Shown here: piece by piece, positions 34,301 through 43,710 of the stretch
How the letters are laid out: each line of letters opens with the position of its first letter
How positions within the stretch are numbered: position 1 is the first letter of the stretch
Origin: Erythrocercus mccallii
Taxonomy: Eukaryota; Chordata; Aves; Passeriformes; Dicruridae
NCBI GenBank assembly: GCA_013397435.1
Contig: VZRG01000770.1
Location: forward strand, 1 to 64,000
Direction of reading: 5' to 3'
Length of the DNA stretch: 64,000 nucleotides
Position numbers and translations under genes: made by a program
The notes under the pieces: generated by a model
Database searches by the model: none
Told to the model about the DNA's origin: nothing
The model's input: the letters and a program-made list of their open reading frames with translations, nothing else

Positions 34301-35606
34301 CATTAAATTACATCATCAATATTCTAAATACTTACATATCTTGGGAACTGTTTGAAGGAATGAAACATATAAAACCGATGGAAATAAATTATTCCAGTAG
34401 CTAGAGTGTCATAATGTCTGTGGTGCAGATTAAGGACTTTCAAACAGCACATAAATTTAAAACCAAACATCACAATGGATTCTGCTTTATCAAGTACTTC
34501 AAGTAATTGGCTGTTCAGCGACCAGTTAAAAATACTGCAAGTAAAACAGGAGCTTTAGAGAAAAAAAATCCACAAAAGCCCTTAAAGTTGTACAAATACT
34601 ATGATCAGGCCTGGATGCAGCTGATATCTAAAGCATTTGTTGTAAACGTGCAAAGTCCCGATTGTATTTACAAGAGGATGCACATAAGGTCATCCCTGTG
34701 TTGCACCATACCTGCTTCAGAGAAGGTCAAACCCAGCAGCAGGTACACGAAGGAACAGGACAATTATCACTTCACATTCAAGTGCTGTGTGGAGGAAAGT
34801 TACTATTCACACCTACAAATGCAAATAAAATCCAAACATGCTCCCTATTCGTCACTTTTAGAAAAGTAAAAATTTTGTTTTCACCATGCTTTAATAAAGA
34901 AAGAACTAAGGAACTTAAAGGAAGCATAGGAATATAGGAAGCTGAAAATTTAAGTGGCCATCTATAAGAGAGTGGGTCAGGAGAACTTACACACCAAGTT
35001 GTAAATCCCAAACCAATGAAACAAAAACCAGTACCAAAGACCAAGACTGGAGAGGCAGAGGTTAGAAGCCTCAAAGGCACAATCTAGAAAATGGAGGGAA
35101 AGATTCAGAATTTGAGAAGTCATGCAGATCCATATAGTGAAACACTGAGTTTCACGTAACTCACAGAAGTTACTCTTAATTGGATAGTTTGTATCATTTA
35201 ACTTCCCTATCGCCAACTGGAACCTTATTTATCCAATGGATAGAAATTGTGCAGGAACATATTACACTAAAAGGCACATAAGCAAAAATATATTTTTGAT
35301 TAACAATTAAACATCTGAACAGCTGAGCATATCAAATTTCTTGCACATTTTATTCTGAAAACTCACTATTCAAAAATACATTTCATACCAACATGAGTTT
35401 AAAGGATACAGTCCTAAACGTGTTCCTACATCGAATATGAATCTGGCCCCTTCCCTGCGGTATCGTGCCTCCGTAGCTGGATCAAGCCCTTCAAGCTGTG
35501 ATGGTGTGTGTGCCAAATCTTTCTTATCCCAGTACCAGCATGGCTTTGTATGGTCCAGGTTTGCCAAGTTTACAGAAGGGCTGGAATTTTCTTTATTCTC
35601 CTTCAT
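21718..35606 (-). CDS. CCNK: CCNK, cyclin K, complete coding region (ten coding exons)
   Basis: Joined on the - strand: 35606-35410, 34417-34336, 33747-33616, 32823-32718, 32586-32529, 30690-30521, 29582-29293, 25333-25300, 24253-24179 and 22340-21718. Lengths sum to 1767 nt, 588 codons plus stop, close to the 580 residues of human cyclin K. All phases agree. Cyclin K binds CDK12 or CDK13 in the nucleus; the complex phosphorylates the RNA polymerase II C-terminal domain and sustains expression of long and DNA-repair genes. Residues about 20-260 form two cyclin boxes, including [39 protein letters not shown] and [16 protein letters not shown]. Residues 250-345 are Gln-rich with a Q9 run at 314-322, and about 360-588 are Pro-rich with many P3-P6 runs, ending in GRATWMR. 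Two in-frame TAA codons directly precede the start, so translation cannot begin earlier in this exon. The -3 base is T, so the Kozak context is weak. Confidence 0.97.
22341..24178 (-). other. CCNK: CCNK intron
   Basis: A 1.84-kb intron with GTAAGT donor and a pyrimidine-rich acceptor. I see no repeat copy or gene. Confidence 0.9.
24179..24253 (-). CDS. CCNK: CCNK coding exon 9
   Basis: Seventy-five nt encoding [20 protein letters not shown] and AHPPP, flanked by TTTTAG and GTAAGT. It joins the spacer to the proline-rich tail. Confidence 0.95.
24254..25299 (-). other. CCNK: CCNK intron
   Basis: A 1.05-kb intron between the 34-nt and 75-nt coding exons. No repeat or gene is seen. Confidence 0.9.
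25300..25333 (-). CDS. CCNK: CCNK coding exon 8 (34-nt small exon)
   Basis: Encodes [11 protein letters not shown] and one base of the next codon. The acceptor follows a long U-rich tract, complement of the A-rich run at about 25,341-25,364, and the donor is GTAAAT. The exon is not a multiple of three, so skipping it would shift the frame of the proline-rich tail. The VSPKEE-KAA peptide matches human cyclin K. Confidence 0.93.
25334..29292 (-). other. CCNK: CCNK intron
   Basis: A 3.96-kb intron, the largest in the coding region. It contains a CR1 copy near its 3' (acceptor) end, antisense to the gene. The remainder is AT-rich, with nothing gene-like. Confidence 0.9.
25395..25680 (+). mobile_element. 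CR1 LINE 3' end, different subfamily
   Basis: The + strand follows the CR1 variant with GGTAACAAGTGACAAGGAC, GGGAGGTTTAGATTGGATAT, AAATTTCTTCATGGAAAGG, GTCGGGCATTGGAACAGGCT, AATCACCATCCCTATAGG, GGGACATGGTTTAGTGCTAG and GATCTTTTCCAACCTACATG. It begins about 60 bp from the 34-nt CCNK exon and lies antisense to CCNK. Its internal tail differs from the copies at 7.8 and 11.8 kb, so it is another subfamily. Confidence 0.92.
29293..29582 (-). CDS. CCNK: CCNK coding exon 7, end of second cyclin box and Gln-rich region
   Basis: Two hundred and ninety nt. It starts [16 protein letters not shown], the end of the folded part, then a Gln/Ser/Pro-rich stretch containing a Q9 run (six consecutive CAG codons flanked by CAA) at 29,362-29,388, and ends [10 protein letters not shown]. 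The donor is GTAAGT. The CAG tract is a possible length-variable site. Confidence 0.96.
29362..29388 (-). repeat. CCNK: CAG/CAA trinucleotide repeat in CCNK coding exon
   Basis: CAG CAA (CAG)6 CAA encodes nine glutamines at residues 314-322. The CAA interruptions would be expected to limit slippage. Confidence 0.95.
29583..30520 (-). other. CCNK: CCNK intron
   Basis: A 0.94-kb AT-rich intron. It has a short tandem ACAAATTGTA-type repeat near 30,272-30,303 and no gene. Confidence 0.9.
30521..30690 (-). CDS. CCNK: CCNK coding exon 6, second cyclin box
   Basis: One hundred and seventy nt encoding [19 protein letters not shown], then [30 protein letters not shown] and PVDVLE. The acceptor is TCTGCTGCAG and the donor GAAG|GTATGA. 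It forms most of the second cyclin box. Confidence 0.97.
30691..32528 (-). other. CCNK: CCNK intron
   Basis: A 1.84-kb AT-rich intron. No repeat copy or gene is seen. Confidence 0.9.
32529..32586 (-). CDS. CCNK: CCNK coding exon 5
   Basis: Fifty-eight nt encoding [18 protein letters not shown] with split codons at both ends. The acceptor is TTATTTTTCAG and the donor GTAAGA. It is separated from the next upstream exon by only 131 bp. Confidence 0.96.
32587..32717 (-). other. CCNK: CCNK short intron
   Basis: A 131-bp intron, the shortest in the gene, with GTAAAA donor and TTTTTCAG acceptor. Confidence 0.94.
32718..32823 (-). CDS. CCNK: CCNK coding exon 4
   Basis: One hundred and six nt encoding [19 protein letters not shown], then [16 protein letters not shown] and one base. 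It covers the last helix of cyclin box 1 and the linker into box 2. The acceptor is TCTATAG and the donor GTAAAA. Confidence 0.97.
32824..33615 (-). other. CCNK: CCNK intron
   Basis: A 0.79-kb AT-rich intron without recognisable repeats. Confidence 0.9.
33616..33747 (-). CDS. CCNK: CCNK coding exon 3, core of cyclin box 1
   Basis: One hundred and thirty-two nt, 44 codons, phase 0 at both ends: [44 protein letters not shown]. The LAGKVEE segment is the conserved cyclin-box core whose Lys and Glu contact the partner kinase in transcriptional cyclins. Confidence 0.97.
33748..34335 (-). other. CCNK: CCNK intron
   Basis: A 0.59-kb intron with no recognisable content beyond splice signals (GTAAGT donor, T-rich acceptor). 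Confidence 0.92.
34336..34417 (-). CDS. CCNK: CCNK coding exon 2
   Basis: Eighty-two nt encoding [19 protein letters not shown] and SFKQFPRY, the start of cyclin box 1. This exon is not visible as an isolated open frame of useful length and was found by reading the - strand between neighbouring exons. The acceptor is GCACCACAG, a poor pyrimidine tract, and the donor GTAAGT. Its first base completes the Leu codon started in the preceding exon. Confidence 0.95.
34418..35409 (-). other. CCNK: CCNK intron
   Basis: A 0.99-kb intron starting with the weak donor GTATCC. No repeat or gene is seen. Confidence 0.9.
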
Positions 35607-35674
35607 TTATTATAACAGAATTGTCTTTGCTTTTTAAATTTTCAAAAACGAAGTCTTCAGAGTCACTTCAGGAC
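35410..35674 (-). CDS. CCNK: CCNK exon 2: 5' UTR end and first coding exon
   Basis: The acceptor TTTTTCTTTTCTTCAAG places the exon start at 35,674. Sixty-eight nt of 5' UTR precede ATG at 35,606-35,604. The coding part (35,606-35,410) gives [19 protein letters not shown] and on to [10 protein letters not shown] plus two bases of a Leu codon. The donor CT|GTATCC is weak but is the only one that keeps phase with the next exon. Confidence 0.95.
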
Positions 35675-37240
35675 CTTGAAGAAAAGAAAAATGAAATTCT
35701 TTAAAAATAGAGAGGACTGTCTCCTCCAGTTCCTGCTGAAAGAGGAGTAAAGAGGAATAGTGCTTAGCCTTGTCTTGTGGTAAGAACTTTTTTCTATGCA
35801 CAAAGACAAGTAATAAATAACTTTGCCTTTGTCCTCCCCATATATTGCAAACACAATCAAAGAAAATACCATAGGTTATCCTTGCTATTAGCTGTTTAAT
35901 AAGGAAACATCAAGAATACATCTCCAACAATATCTGCTATTTCTTAGTAGAACAACTTTCCATCTACTTTGTTCATAAAAGTAGGGAAGAAAAAAATCAG
36001 TCATGGCTGCAGAAAGATTTGAAAAGTTAGGGGGATTAGCTGCCTATTGGTAACTAGAAAGGCACTGATAAGGTGAACCTGAATGGTCATTTAAAAAAAA
36101 AACAACCTGCCTGCTCCCAGGGGTACCCCAAGCAGCAACCACTTGGCAGAAGCTTTGTAAAGTGATCTGTATTTGTATTACTTTAAGAAAAAAAAAAAAA
36201 GTATCAGTGTTGTTTCACATACCAAGATTAAGACAACCGATGTGAGTCTGTAGAGTAAGGTAGCATCTAAAATCATCCCCCAAACAAGGCAACTGAATAC
36301 ATTCCAAGAGTCTCTTACTTGCCTAAGTGTTTACCAGCACTTCATGTACGTAGATGCAGATCACAAACTCTGCAGGCTTTCTGTTGTTTGAATTATGAAA
36401 GATGTTCAGCCATGCCTCAGCTTAAAGAATGAACACTCGCTGCCTTTATTTATTTCAGGCACAAAACTGCTCTTGCTCCAATTCAACTAACTACAGATAC
36501 TATGCACAGATTACCGCAGTCACCTGCAAAGGTTTGCATAACAGACACTGATTACATATGATGCAATATATTAGCTCTAAGGAAGACAGTCACAGGAAGA
36601 CCCAAACTTAAAGCTCTTAAAACCAGCTATTACTTTTCGAGACGTTTCCCTTCCGAAAACGGAAGGAAGGTCACGTGAACGGCCACAGAACGATGCCTAC
36701 AATCAGCACCTCGCTCACCTTCAAAACGTTTCTCTTTTTCAGAATAAAGGAAACTGTCTTTGCCACACGGTGGTTTTGGAATCACCTTCACAACTCGTGG
36801 TATCGGTCACAGACAGATCTAAATTCTGTCACAAGAAAAAGTAAATGGCTACTAAAAACTATTTCCAGAAACAGCAAAAGCGCGCCAGGCCACGACCACA
36901 CGTTCCCATTATATTTACTAGAAAAGTCCTAGTTTTTATAACTGTAACGATCCTTCTTCCTTACAAGATATTTTGCTTTCTAAGTTCTAAAGCGCTTAAA
37001 AAACAATTAACACGAGAAGTGCCTGAAGAGACGAGATCTGCTTCTATAAAGGATCGAAAGCATTTCCGAATACAGAACCAGAACGAAAATTATCACCCGC
37101 AAACACCTTAAATGAACCGTCTCAAACGCCCCAATCCAGATCTCAACGCCCGGAAATAGTAAGTTTTCCCTGCCTTTTTACGCACCCCGTTAAACTAGAG
37201 AAAAGTTCCAGAGCTCGATCGCGGCTGTTTTATACCTTAC
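35675..37240 (-). other. CCNK: CCNK intron 1
   Basis: A 1.57-kb intron between the non-coding first exon and the first coding exon. The donor is GTAAGG at 37,240-37,235. The end near the promoter becomes CpG-rich. No gene or repeat copy is recognised. Confidence 0.85.
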
Positions 37241-37550
37241 CTGAGACGAACCCGCCGAGCGCGACTCCGCCCCGGCAGCCCCAACCCGGCCGGGGATGCT
37301 CAACTCCTCTCAGACCCGCCCGCCCGCCGTAGACGGGGCTACCAATGCCCGGGGAGGCGCTCGCTGTCCACCCCGGCCTCCCCGCTCCCTTCCTCCCTTC
37401 CCAGGCGGCGGCTATCGCCGGCGGGCGGCCCGGACGGGCCCTGCGCACTCACAGAGCTCGCGGGGAGCGGAAGCCGCACCGGAGCGCGGAGCCTCTCAGC
37501 GACAGCGCGGCCCCCGCGCCCTGCGCGCCGCCATCTTGGGAGCCAGGCCA
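37241..37550 (-). other. CCNK: CCNK non-coding first exon (5' end approximate)
   Basis: The exon ends at a consensus donor (CTCAG|GTAAGG, - strand) at 37,241 inside the CpG island. The 5' end is guessed at about 37,550 because an AAGATGGCGGC YY1 element, usually just downstream of a start site, lies at 37,527-37,539. It contains one upstream ATG with a 12-codon open frame (37,534-37,496). Confidence 0.6.
37527..37539 (-). promoter_or_regulatory. CCNK: YY1 element in CCNK first exon
   Basis: The - strand reads CCAAGATGGCGGC, a full YY1 consensus as found just downstream of many CpG-island start sites. The embedded ATG starts a 12-codon upstream open frame. Confidence 0.8.
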
Positions 37551-37560
37551 GGCCGCGCGC

Positions 37561-37574
37561 TGCGTCATCACGTC
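37561..37574. promoter_or_regulatory. CRE/ATF-like sites
   Basis: TGCGTCA and TCACGTC lie head to tail in 14 bp. Both are one base from CRE/ATF half-site consensus. Function is inferred from the motif only. Confidence 0.4.
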
Positions 37575-37607
37575 TCAAAGGCGTAGCGCCCGAGGACGGA
37601 GGCCTCG

Positions 37608-37903
37608 CCAATAGGAAGTGGCGGCACCGCCTCCGCCCCCCGCCCAATCCCGGTTCCGTCAGCGGCTGCTGAGCCGCGGCAGGAGGCGGACTTGCTGCCG
37701 TACCCTGGGAGCGGACCAATCGGAACGCTAAAGAGGAAGATTGCGAGCGCCACAAACCAATAGAAGGCCGAAGGCGGGCCAACAGGGACTGAATGACAGC
37801 CAATGGGAGCGCTGCAGTGCCCTTTCTGAGACCGGCCGTGAAGGATTGGCCGCCACGGCTGCAGGAGGGGCGGGGCCTTCCGGCGGGCGGCAGCTTGGCC
37901 AAT
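37608..37903. promoter_or_regulatory. Array of seven CCAAT boxes (NF-Y sites)
   Basis: CCAAT occurs at 37,608, 37,644, 37,716, 37,757, 37,800 and 37,899, and its reverse ATTGG at 37,845. Several have good NF-Y flanks (GCCAATAGG, ACCAATCGG, ACCAATAGA, GCCAATGGG, GATTGGC, GCCAATGGC). Four successive intervals are 41-54 bp. An ETS-type AGGAAGTG directly follows the first box. The array fills the gap between the CCNK and SETD3 first exons and can serve both directions. Confidence 0.85.
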
Positions 37904-37904
37904 G

Positions 37905-38032
37905 GCGGCGGGGGGTACAGGAGAGGGCGGGGCCGGGCGGAGCCACCGCCTCCCCTCCGCGGGTAGCGGCGTCCGGCGCGGGCTCGGGTGCGCCGCTCCT
38001 TCGGGCCAGGCAGGAGCGGCCGCTGGCGGGAG
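37905..38032 (+). other. SETD3: SETD3 non-coding first exon (5' end approximate)
   Basis: The donor GGGAG|GTAAGG puts the exon end at 38,032. The 5' end is a guess from the last CCAAT box (37,899) and GC box (about 37,925). No coding capacity is expected, as SETD3 translation starts in the next exon, 24 kb away. Confidence 0.55.
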
Positions 38033-41000
38033 GTAAGGCGGGGCCTGCCCGGGTCCCCTCCCCCGCCTCAGCCCCTCGCCCCGGCGCGGCACGAGCCCTT
38101 CCTCTCAACCCTCCGGGCGGCGTGGGCTCGCCCCGCTCCGCCACCTCCTTCCCCGCAGGAGGCGCCGCTTTTTCCGGACACCCACTCCCGCCGCCCCAGG
38201 GCGCGCTCCGCGGGCCTCGCCGCCCTTGCCTTCCCCCGCGTGGCCGGTGCGGGGCTGGTCCGGGCCTCCTTCCCCTGGGAGCCGCAGCCTCCGTCGCGGC
38301 TCGCCCCGGCCTTTCCCTCTCCCGCTGCTCGGCCGGAGGGGCCGGCGCGTCCCGCGGCTCCGCCGTGGGCGGGCCAGGTTCGTTCCAGCCCGGTTTACGC
38401 GGGTTTCTACTGGGCGAGGAGGCAGCACTGGCGTTTTTCCTTGCCCCATCCCCCCTCGAGAGGCTGATCGAAACGAGAGTAAAGCGAGTGACTTAAAATT
38501 GCTTTCCTCATGATGTATTTACTTTTTATTTTTTTCCAGTATGGGAGGTTTGTATACTCCCTGCTACTACTTCAGCTTCCTATAGAGCCTCCCATGCCCC
38601 CAGCTCTCGGGGTCTGGCTCAGGGGCGTCTCTGCGGGTGTGTAGCTCCTCAGAGCCCTCCTCTGGCTGGAGAAGAGTGCTCTGGTTTCTTTTCTTTCTCA
38701 CCCCGTCTGCAGCCTGCTTTAGTAAAGGGGTTAAATCTTTGCAGGAAAAACGTGGGGGGATTTAAAATTACAATAAATCGTAAACTGTTTATTGACGGGG
38801 TGAAACAGCCTCGGTGTTTCAGCCTTTCCCTATTGCTACAAGAGCTGCCTGTCCCATGAACTCTTCCTCCTCTTCCTTACCCAGCAGTACTTGATTAGAG
38901 TTGCTTGAGCTGAGGCTGTGCTTTTCCTTCAGTTCTTAGAAATTTCCTAAATTTTGAATTTGGTACCCTTTTTTACCCTACGTTCAGCTATCAGGACAAG
39001 TTCAGTTCTTCCTTTTGGAAGTTATCCCTCATGCTCTTGTCCCAAGCTTGGTATCTGCTCTTTTGGATGGACTTGTCCTTGGAACCTGAGCTTGCTCCTT
39101 GATCAAGCTGAAAGTGGATTGTCTTTGTCCCCTCTAGGAGCATGTAATGTAGGCACCTGTGTATTCAAGTGACAGCTTTGTTCTCTGAAAATTGCTACAA
39201 TGTTAGCCTAATGTCTCACAAGTGTTTTCTGCTTTCAGTTGTTGTAATCTCATAACTGCCAAGTGAAACCTAAGTATTTTGTAGGTGAGTAAACAAATGT
39301 GGCATTCTGTAGGTCCACTATTAAATTCTTGGTATAAAATAGTAAGCCAGTGTACAAGTTGTTGAAGGGAGAGGCATGATGGGCTCAAAGGCGGGGGTGG
39401 CTTCCTGATATTTTTGCTCAATTAAGTAAGTTAATATGGTAGAGATTCAAGCATTCTGGCTTGTGCCTTAATAAAGTTTTCAGTTATGTTTAGCAGGGAT
39501 TGAAATATATATTGCAGTACAGTTGAAAACACATTCTTGACATTGTGTGCTGAGAAATAAATTTAGGCTGTTGGGGGAAGAAATGCCACAAACCGTGAAA
39601 TCATTTGTAATCTGTATATCAGTATTTCCAGAGATGGCCTGATCTGTTGCTGAAGTCAGATGTGCCTTGAAATAGAATTCTGATTTTAGTATTGTACAGA
39701 AATTAAAAATAGACTATCTTATGCCTCTCTGTATGGAAAAGTATATATCTTGATGATGTTTGCATTGTAATAAATCTGTTTAGGCATGTCTACTGTATCT
39801 ATGTAATACTTCATCATAGTGGTGCTGCTTATGTAGTTAATTTGATAAATTGTGTAGTTCTCAGCAAGTGAGTATTTTAGTGGTTGCTCTTTGAAAATAA
39901 AAAAGAGGCACTTTAAGGGTATTGGGGGTCTTAAGGGATCTGTGTCTTTTCTAGTAGGCTGTCACAGTGCTCAGTGCATGAGACCTCATGATGCCTGTGG
40001 CTTAAGCTTTTGGAAGCCTGGGTGGTTCTGTTAAGTCTGCCCATACTGATGGCTGAAGTCAGGATGGCTTGCTTTATTCTCAGGAGTTATATTGTATGAA
40101 GTGAGGTTCATATTTTCTAAATTAAGAACATTATTTAGGAACATGCAGATAAAGACAGTACATAAGAGGTTTTAATTAATTCTGCTCTAAAGGAATTAGG
40201 AAAAAAAGGGTTTGTGGGAGTCTTCAGGAGGAGCAAAATTCAAGCTAAGAAATAAAATTACAAAAGTGGGCTGGCAAATTGGTGGAGTTTATCAGCTTCT
40301 TTTCTTCAAAGAGTAAGTATTTTTTCTTTTCTGGTCAAATAGCTGTCTGAGGATCTGATTTAAGAGAGAGGCAAGGGAGTTAAGAACTTGTTTCCTTTGG
40401 ATAGTTAGTAAATTATCTTCCCTTGAAATATCAGTCAGATGTTGATAGTAATAAGCACTCCATCTGTTTAAGAAAGCTTTAATGGGAGATTAAGGGCTAT
40501 AGGGACAAACCTATAGTAAATAATGTAATAGTTCCAAATTAGGAAGCTGATAAAAGTGAATTAAGAAATACAGACCTTTTTTGAGCTGTTCTGTTGGATA
40601 TGGACTTTTACTTTTTTGCCCTTCAGCATTTTGTGCTACCTTCAAATTAATAATTTCTTACCAGAAGTTTATATTTAATGCATGAGGCAGTCTTGTGCTT
40701 AGTATCTAGCTAGGTTCAGCTGGGTGGAGAGGGAGATAATGTCAGAATGACAGGACTTCCCTTTTTTAGTAGACTAATACTATCTCAAGCATCTGAGATC
40801 AGAATACTGTCAAGACATGTTTCCTTTGATTCTAATTATAAGAATAAATGTCTTTTGGAATTTGATTCCCAACAATCAGATAAATTTGTTGTAGTTGGTG
40901 TTTTTGTAAGTGTATCAAACAAATATTTAGCTAATTTTAGTAGCTTCTTTTGATATTATTCTGTAGACTGGCTTCTTCCCATTATCGCAGTAGTATTTTT

Positions 41001-42924
41001 ATATATTCTTTTCTTAACCTTACACTATAATAGTAGTTTGTTCTTTGCAGAGTAGATATATGCAGTGCATACAGGAGTGATTCAGTCTTTCCTCTTTTCC
41101 AGATACTTTAAACTTGTGCTCATGGTTGACAAACCTGTGGTGGTACAGCTTTCTATAATAAAAGGAATTATTTGATTCTGACCATCCTTTGCCAGATAAC
41201 TGGTTAGAGACACTTCAGCTTCCTAGATTTGTCTTTAGATGACTAATAATGTTTTAAACTTAGACTGTTATGTAAAATATGAGAAAGAACCTCTCAAAAC
41301 TTAAAGTACAGCAGGAGTTCTTCATTGCTCCATAAAAATGGCCCATTAGTGTTGTCTGGCCTTAGTCTTACGTATTTGGAGCTAGGCTTGTGTTTGTATC
41401 AATTAAGAGGTGACTTCATGCTGAAGTGTATTTTAATATTGCTTTGCATTTTTGGTCTTGCCCTTCGTCTGCTTTAACCTTCTTTGCTCCCTTTTTCTGT
41501 TTTTAGCTGCTCTGCCCTACATTGCCTCTTGCTTGCATCTCTTCTAACAAATGACTATTCCAGTTGCTCCATCTATCCCTGCCCTGCCCTTACCACTTCC
41601 CATACTGTTTGGGTAGTCTGTTAATCCTTCTTCTTTCTTTGAAATAGGGAAGAATTAGAGCTGTATTCTTTCATTTCAGTTCTGAGTTCTGTGACCAGGC
41701 CAGAACAGCAGACCTGCCACTGCAGGAGGATTCCACCTGTAAGTCTGACCTGGGCTGAATCACGCAGAGATGTGAATGACTATGCTTGAGATCAGTTTTA
41801 TCTCCAGTACTGTTGTTTACAGGCTCTGAAGTTGGCCAGATGTAGGTAATACATAAAGCAGAAATAAAGGAAAAGGCATGTTTCTGAGAATGTAGCTGCT
41901 AATATCCTATTAGGAATCAAAATACAATATAACTTGTAACTTGAGAGATATCATTTTACTTTCAGAAGGATATTCTGAGCCTGATGTTAAAATCTGTCAT
42001 GTACTGGGGGACGACAGATTAGTTGGCTTATTTTATTCTTGGATATATTCCCAATATCTCTGAAGGAATTGGCTAACCTGTCCTGAAAGCGCCTGCAGCA
42101 GTGTTTGAACACATGGTTTTCAACTAGTATTTGAATGTAGGCCAAAATTGTTTTTGTAATTGAAGATAGACTGTAAAGTCTGCCAGTTCTATTCAGTTGC
42201 TTCTTTATTGTTTCTGTTAAGAGTGTGATAACTTGCACTGAAAGGAGTGGAGTCAATCTCAGGCTCTTGAGTTAGCTATCTTATTCTAGCCTTTTGTATA
42301 CAGATCAGTTTGTAGGTTGTCCTTTTTATATGTTTGTAGGTATTTTAGAATATGATAAATAATGATGGAATCATCTCAATAAAACAAAGTCTTTTATATT
42401 ACAAATGCTGCCTGTATTTCTTAGTTAATCTTGCTTTGTCTTTAGTGCTTTATAGCACTGGTGCCCAAAGTTTTCCGGTAGTGTTTCAGCAGAGTAGGAT
42501 GAGGATGTGGTGTGTGGATATCTATTTCCATGGAACCTGTATTGCTGTTCCAGAGCTTCCTGTATGCTGGATCTTGCCCATTCTCGTGCTAAGCTAAGGG
42601 AAGATGAACTACTTTGTGGGAAGGGGTTGGTGCCAATGAAGCATGAGGTACAGGCTGTTTCCTGCCCTTGACAGGTCCTGTGGGGGTTGTCTTTGTGGCC
42701 ACTGTTGGAGGTGCTTGGTTATCTTTATTTGATCACAGTTAATAGGTGTAGCCACATAATAACTTCAAGAACTGAGAGAAGGAGATTTTGCATTTAAGAA
42801 CTTCTGTATTGAAATATTTCTGACAAGTACTTCTGAAAGATCTCTTTTTACAGGTTTGCCTCTAGGTAATTCGAATGAACAGTGTCTTGATGTCTGCAAT
42901 TATATAATTTGTGGAACTGTATGT
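38033..42924 (+). other. SETD3: SETD3 intron 1, first part
   Basis: The CpG island ends near 38,480. After that this is AT-richer intronic DNA without recognised repeats or exons. Confidence 0.8.
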
Positions 42925-43204
42925 CTACTTTGTCCCACTGCTCAAGTCATCAGTGAGCATGATAGTCAGTGTTAGTCCCAGTATTAATCCTTGGGGTATG
43001 CTGGTGTGATCGGCCTCCAGCTGAACTTTTTGCCATTCATCACAAGCTCTTCTATCCAGCAGTGCAGCCAGTTTTCAGTCCACCTTGTTGTCCACTACTT
43101 TAGTTGGTAGTTCATCAGCTTGTCTACGTATGTGATGGTAGGTGTTGTTAAAAGCCTTACCAGTGTAGAGGTGAACTTCATCCACTGCTCTCCCATCAAG
43201 GTTA
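42925..43204 (-). mobile_element. CR1 LINE fragment, reverse-transcriptase region, antisense
   Basis: Translating the - strand in shifting frames gives decayed CR1 RT segments: AVDEVHLYTGKAFNN, matching the motif A region of CR1, and IPQGLILG..LTDDLSSGT, matching the VPQGS..L.INDL motif B region. Frameshifts and stops are present, so it is inactive. At about 43,205 it abuts a + strand CR1. Confidence 0.85.
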
Positions 43205-43710
43205 CTTGCTTCAACAGCTTCCCTCCACTCAGCACTGGTGAGGCCACATCTGGAATGTAGTGTCCAGTTCTGAGAGTAGCTGTAGCTCCCCAGTGTGAGA
43301 AGTGGAGTTACTGAAGAGAGGCCACTAAGATGATTAAGGGAGTTCCTCATATGAAGAAAGGCTGGGAGAGCTGACACTGTTCAGCCTAGAGAAAAGGCTC
43401 AGCAGGATCTTCTCAGTGTGTACAAATACCTGAAGGTGAAAGTGTAAAGAAGGCAGAGCCAGGTTTTTTCAGGGGTGTCCAATGACAAGAGTAATAGGCA
43501 CAAACTGCAACAGAAGATGTTCTCTCTGAGCATCTGGAAATACTTTTTTACTGTGAAGGTGACTGAGCACTGTTTGGAGACTGAGTCACCATTCTTTGAG
43601 ATATTTAAAAACTCTCTGGACATAGTCCTGGCCAGCTGGCTCTACGTGGCACTGCCTGAGCAGTGGGGTCGAACAAGTCAGTCTCCAGTGGTCCCTTCCA
43701 GTTGAGATTT
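43205..43710 (+). mobile_element. CR1 LINE 3' portion
   Basis: CR1 consensus blocks on the + strand, diverged: CACTGGTGAGGCCACATCTG, GTGTCCAGTTCTG, CATATGAAGAAAGGCTGGGA, TGTTCAGCCTAGAGAAAAGG, TAATAGGCACAAACTGCAAC and TACTGTGAAGGTGACTGAGC. The identity looks lower than for the 11.8-kb copy, suggesting an older insertion. It and the preceding antisense fragment may be pieces of separate insertions or a rearranged one. Confidence 0.87.

Larger units (their letters stand above)
37140..38480. promoter_or_regulatory. CpG island, divergent CCNK/SETD3 promoter
   Basis: About 1.3 kb of very GC-rich, CpG-dense sequence between the two divergent first exons. It lacks a TATA box in either direction and contains GC boxes (GGGGCGGGGCC near 37,867 and GGGCGGGGCC near 37,925), CCAAT boxes, an ETS-type site and a YY1 site. 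Open frames up to about 250 codons here are composition artefacts. A shared bidirectional promoter is known for the human pair by gene order. Confidence 0.92.

Noticed and set aside
37339..38513. Several long open frames (up to 251 codons) on both strands between CCNK and SETD3
   Set aside because: They arise from very high GC content in a CpG-island promoter, overlap one another in different frames and show no domain or splice evidence.
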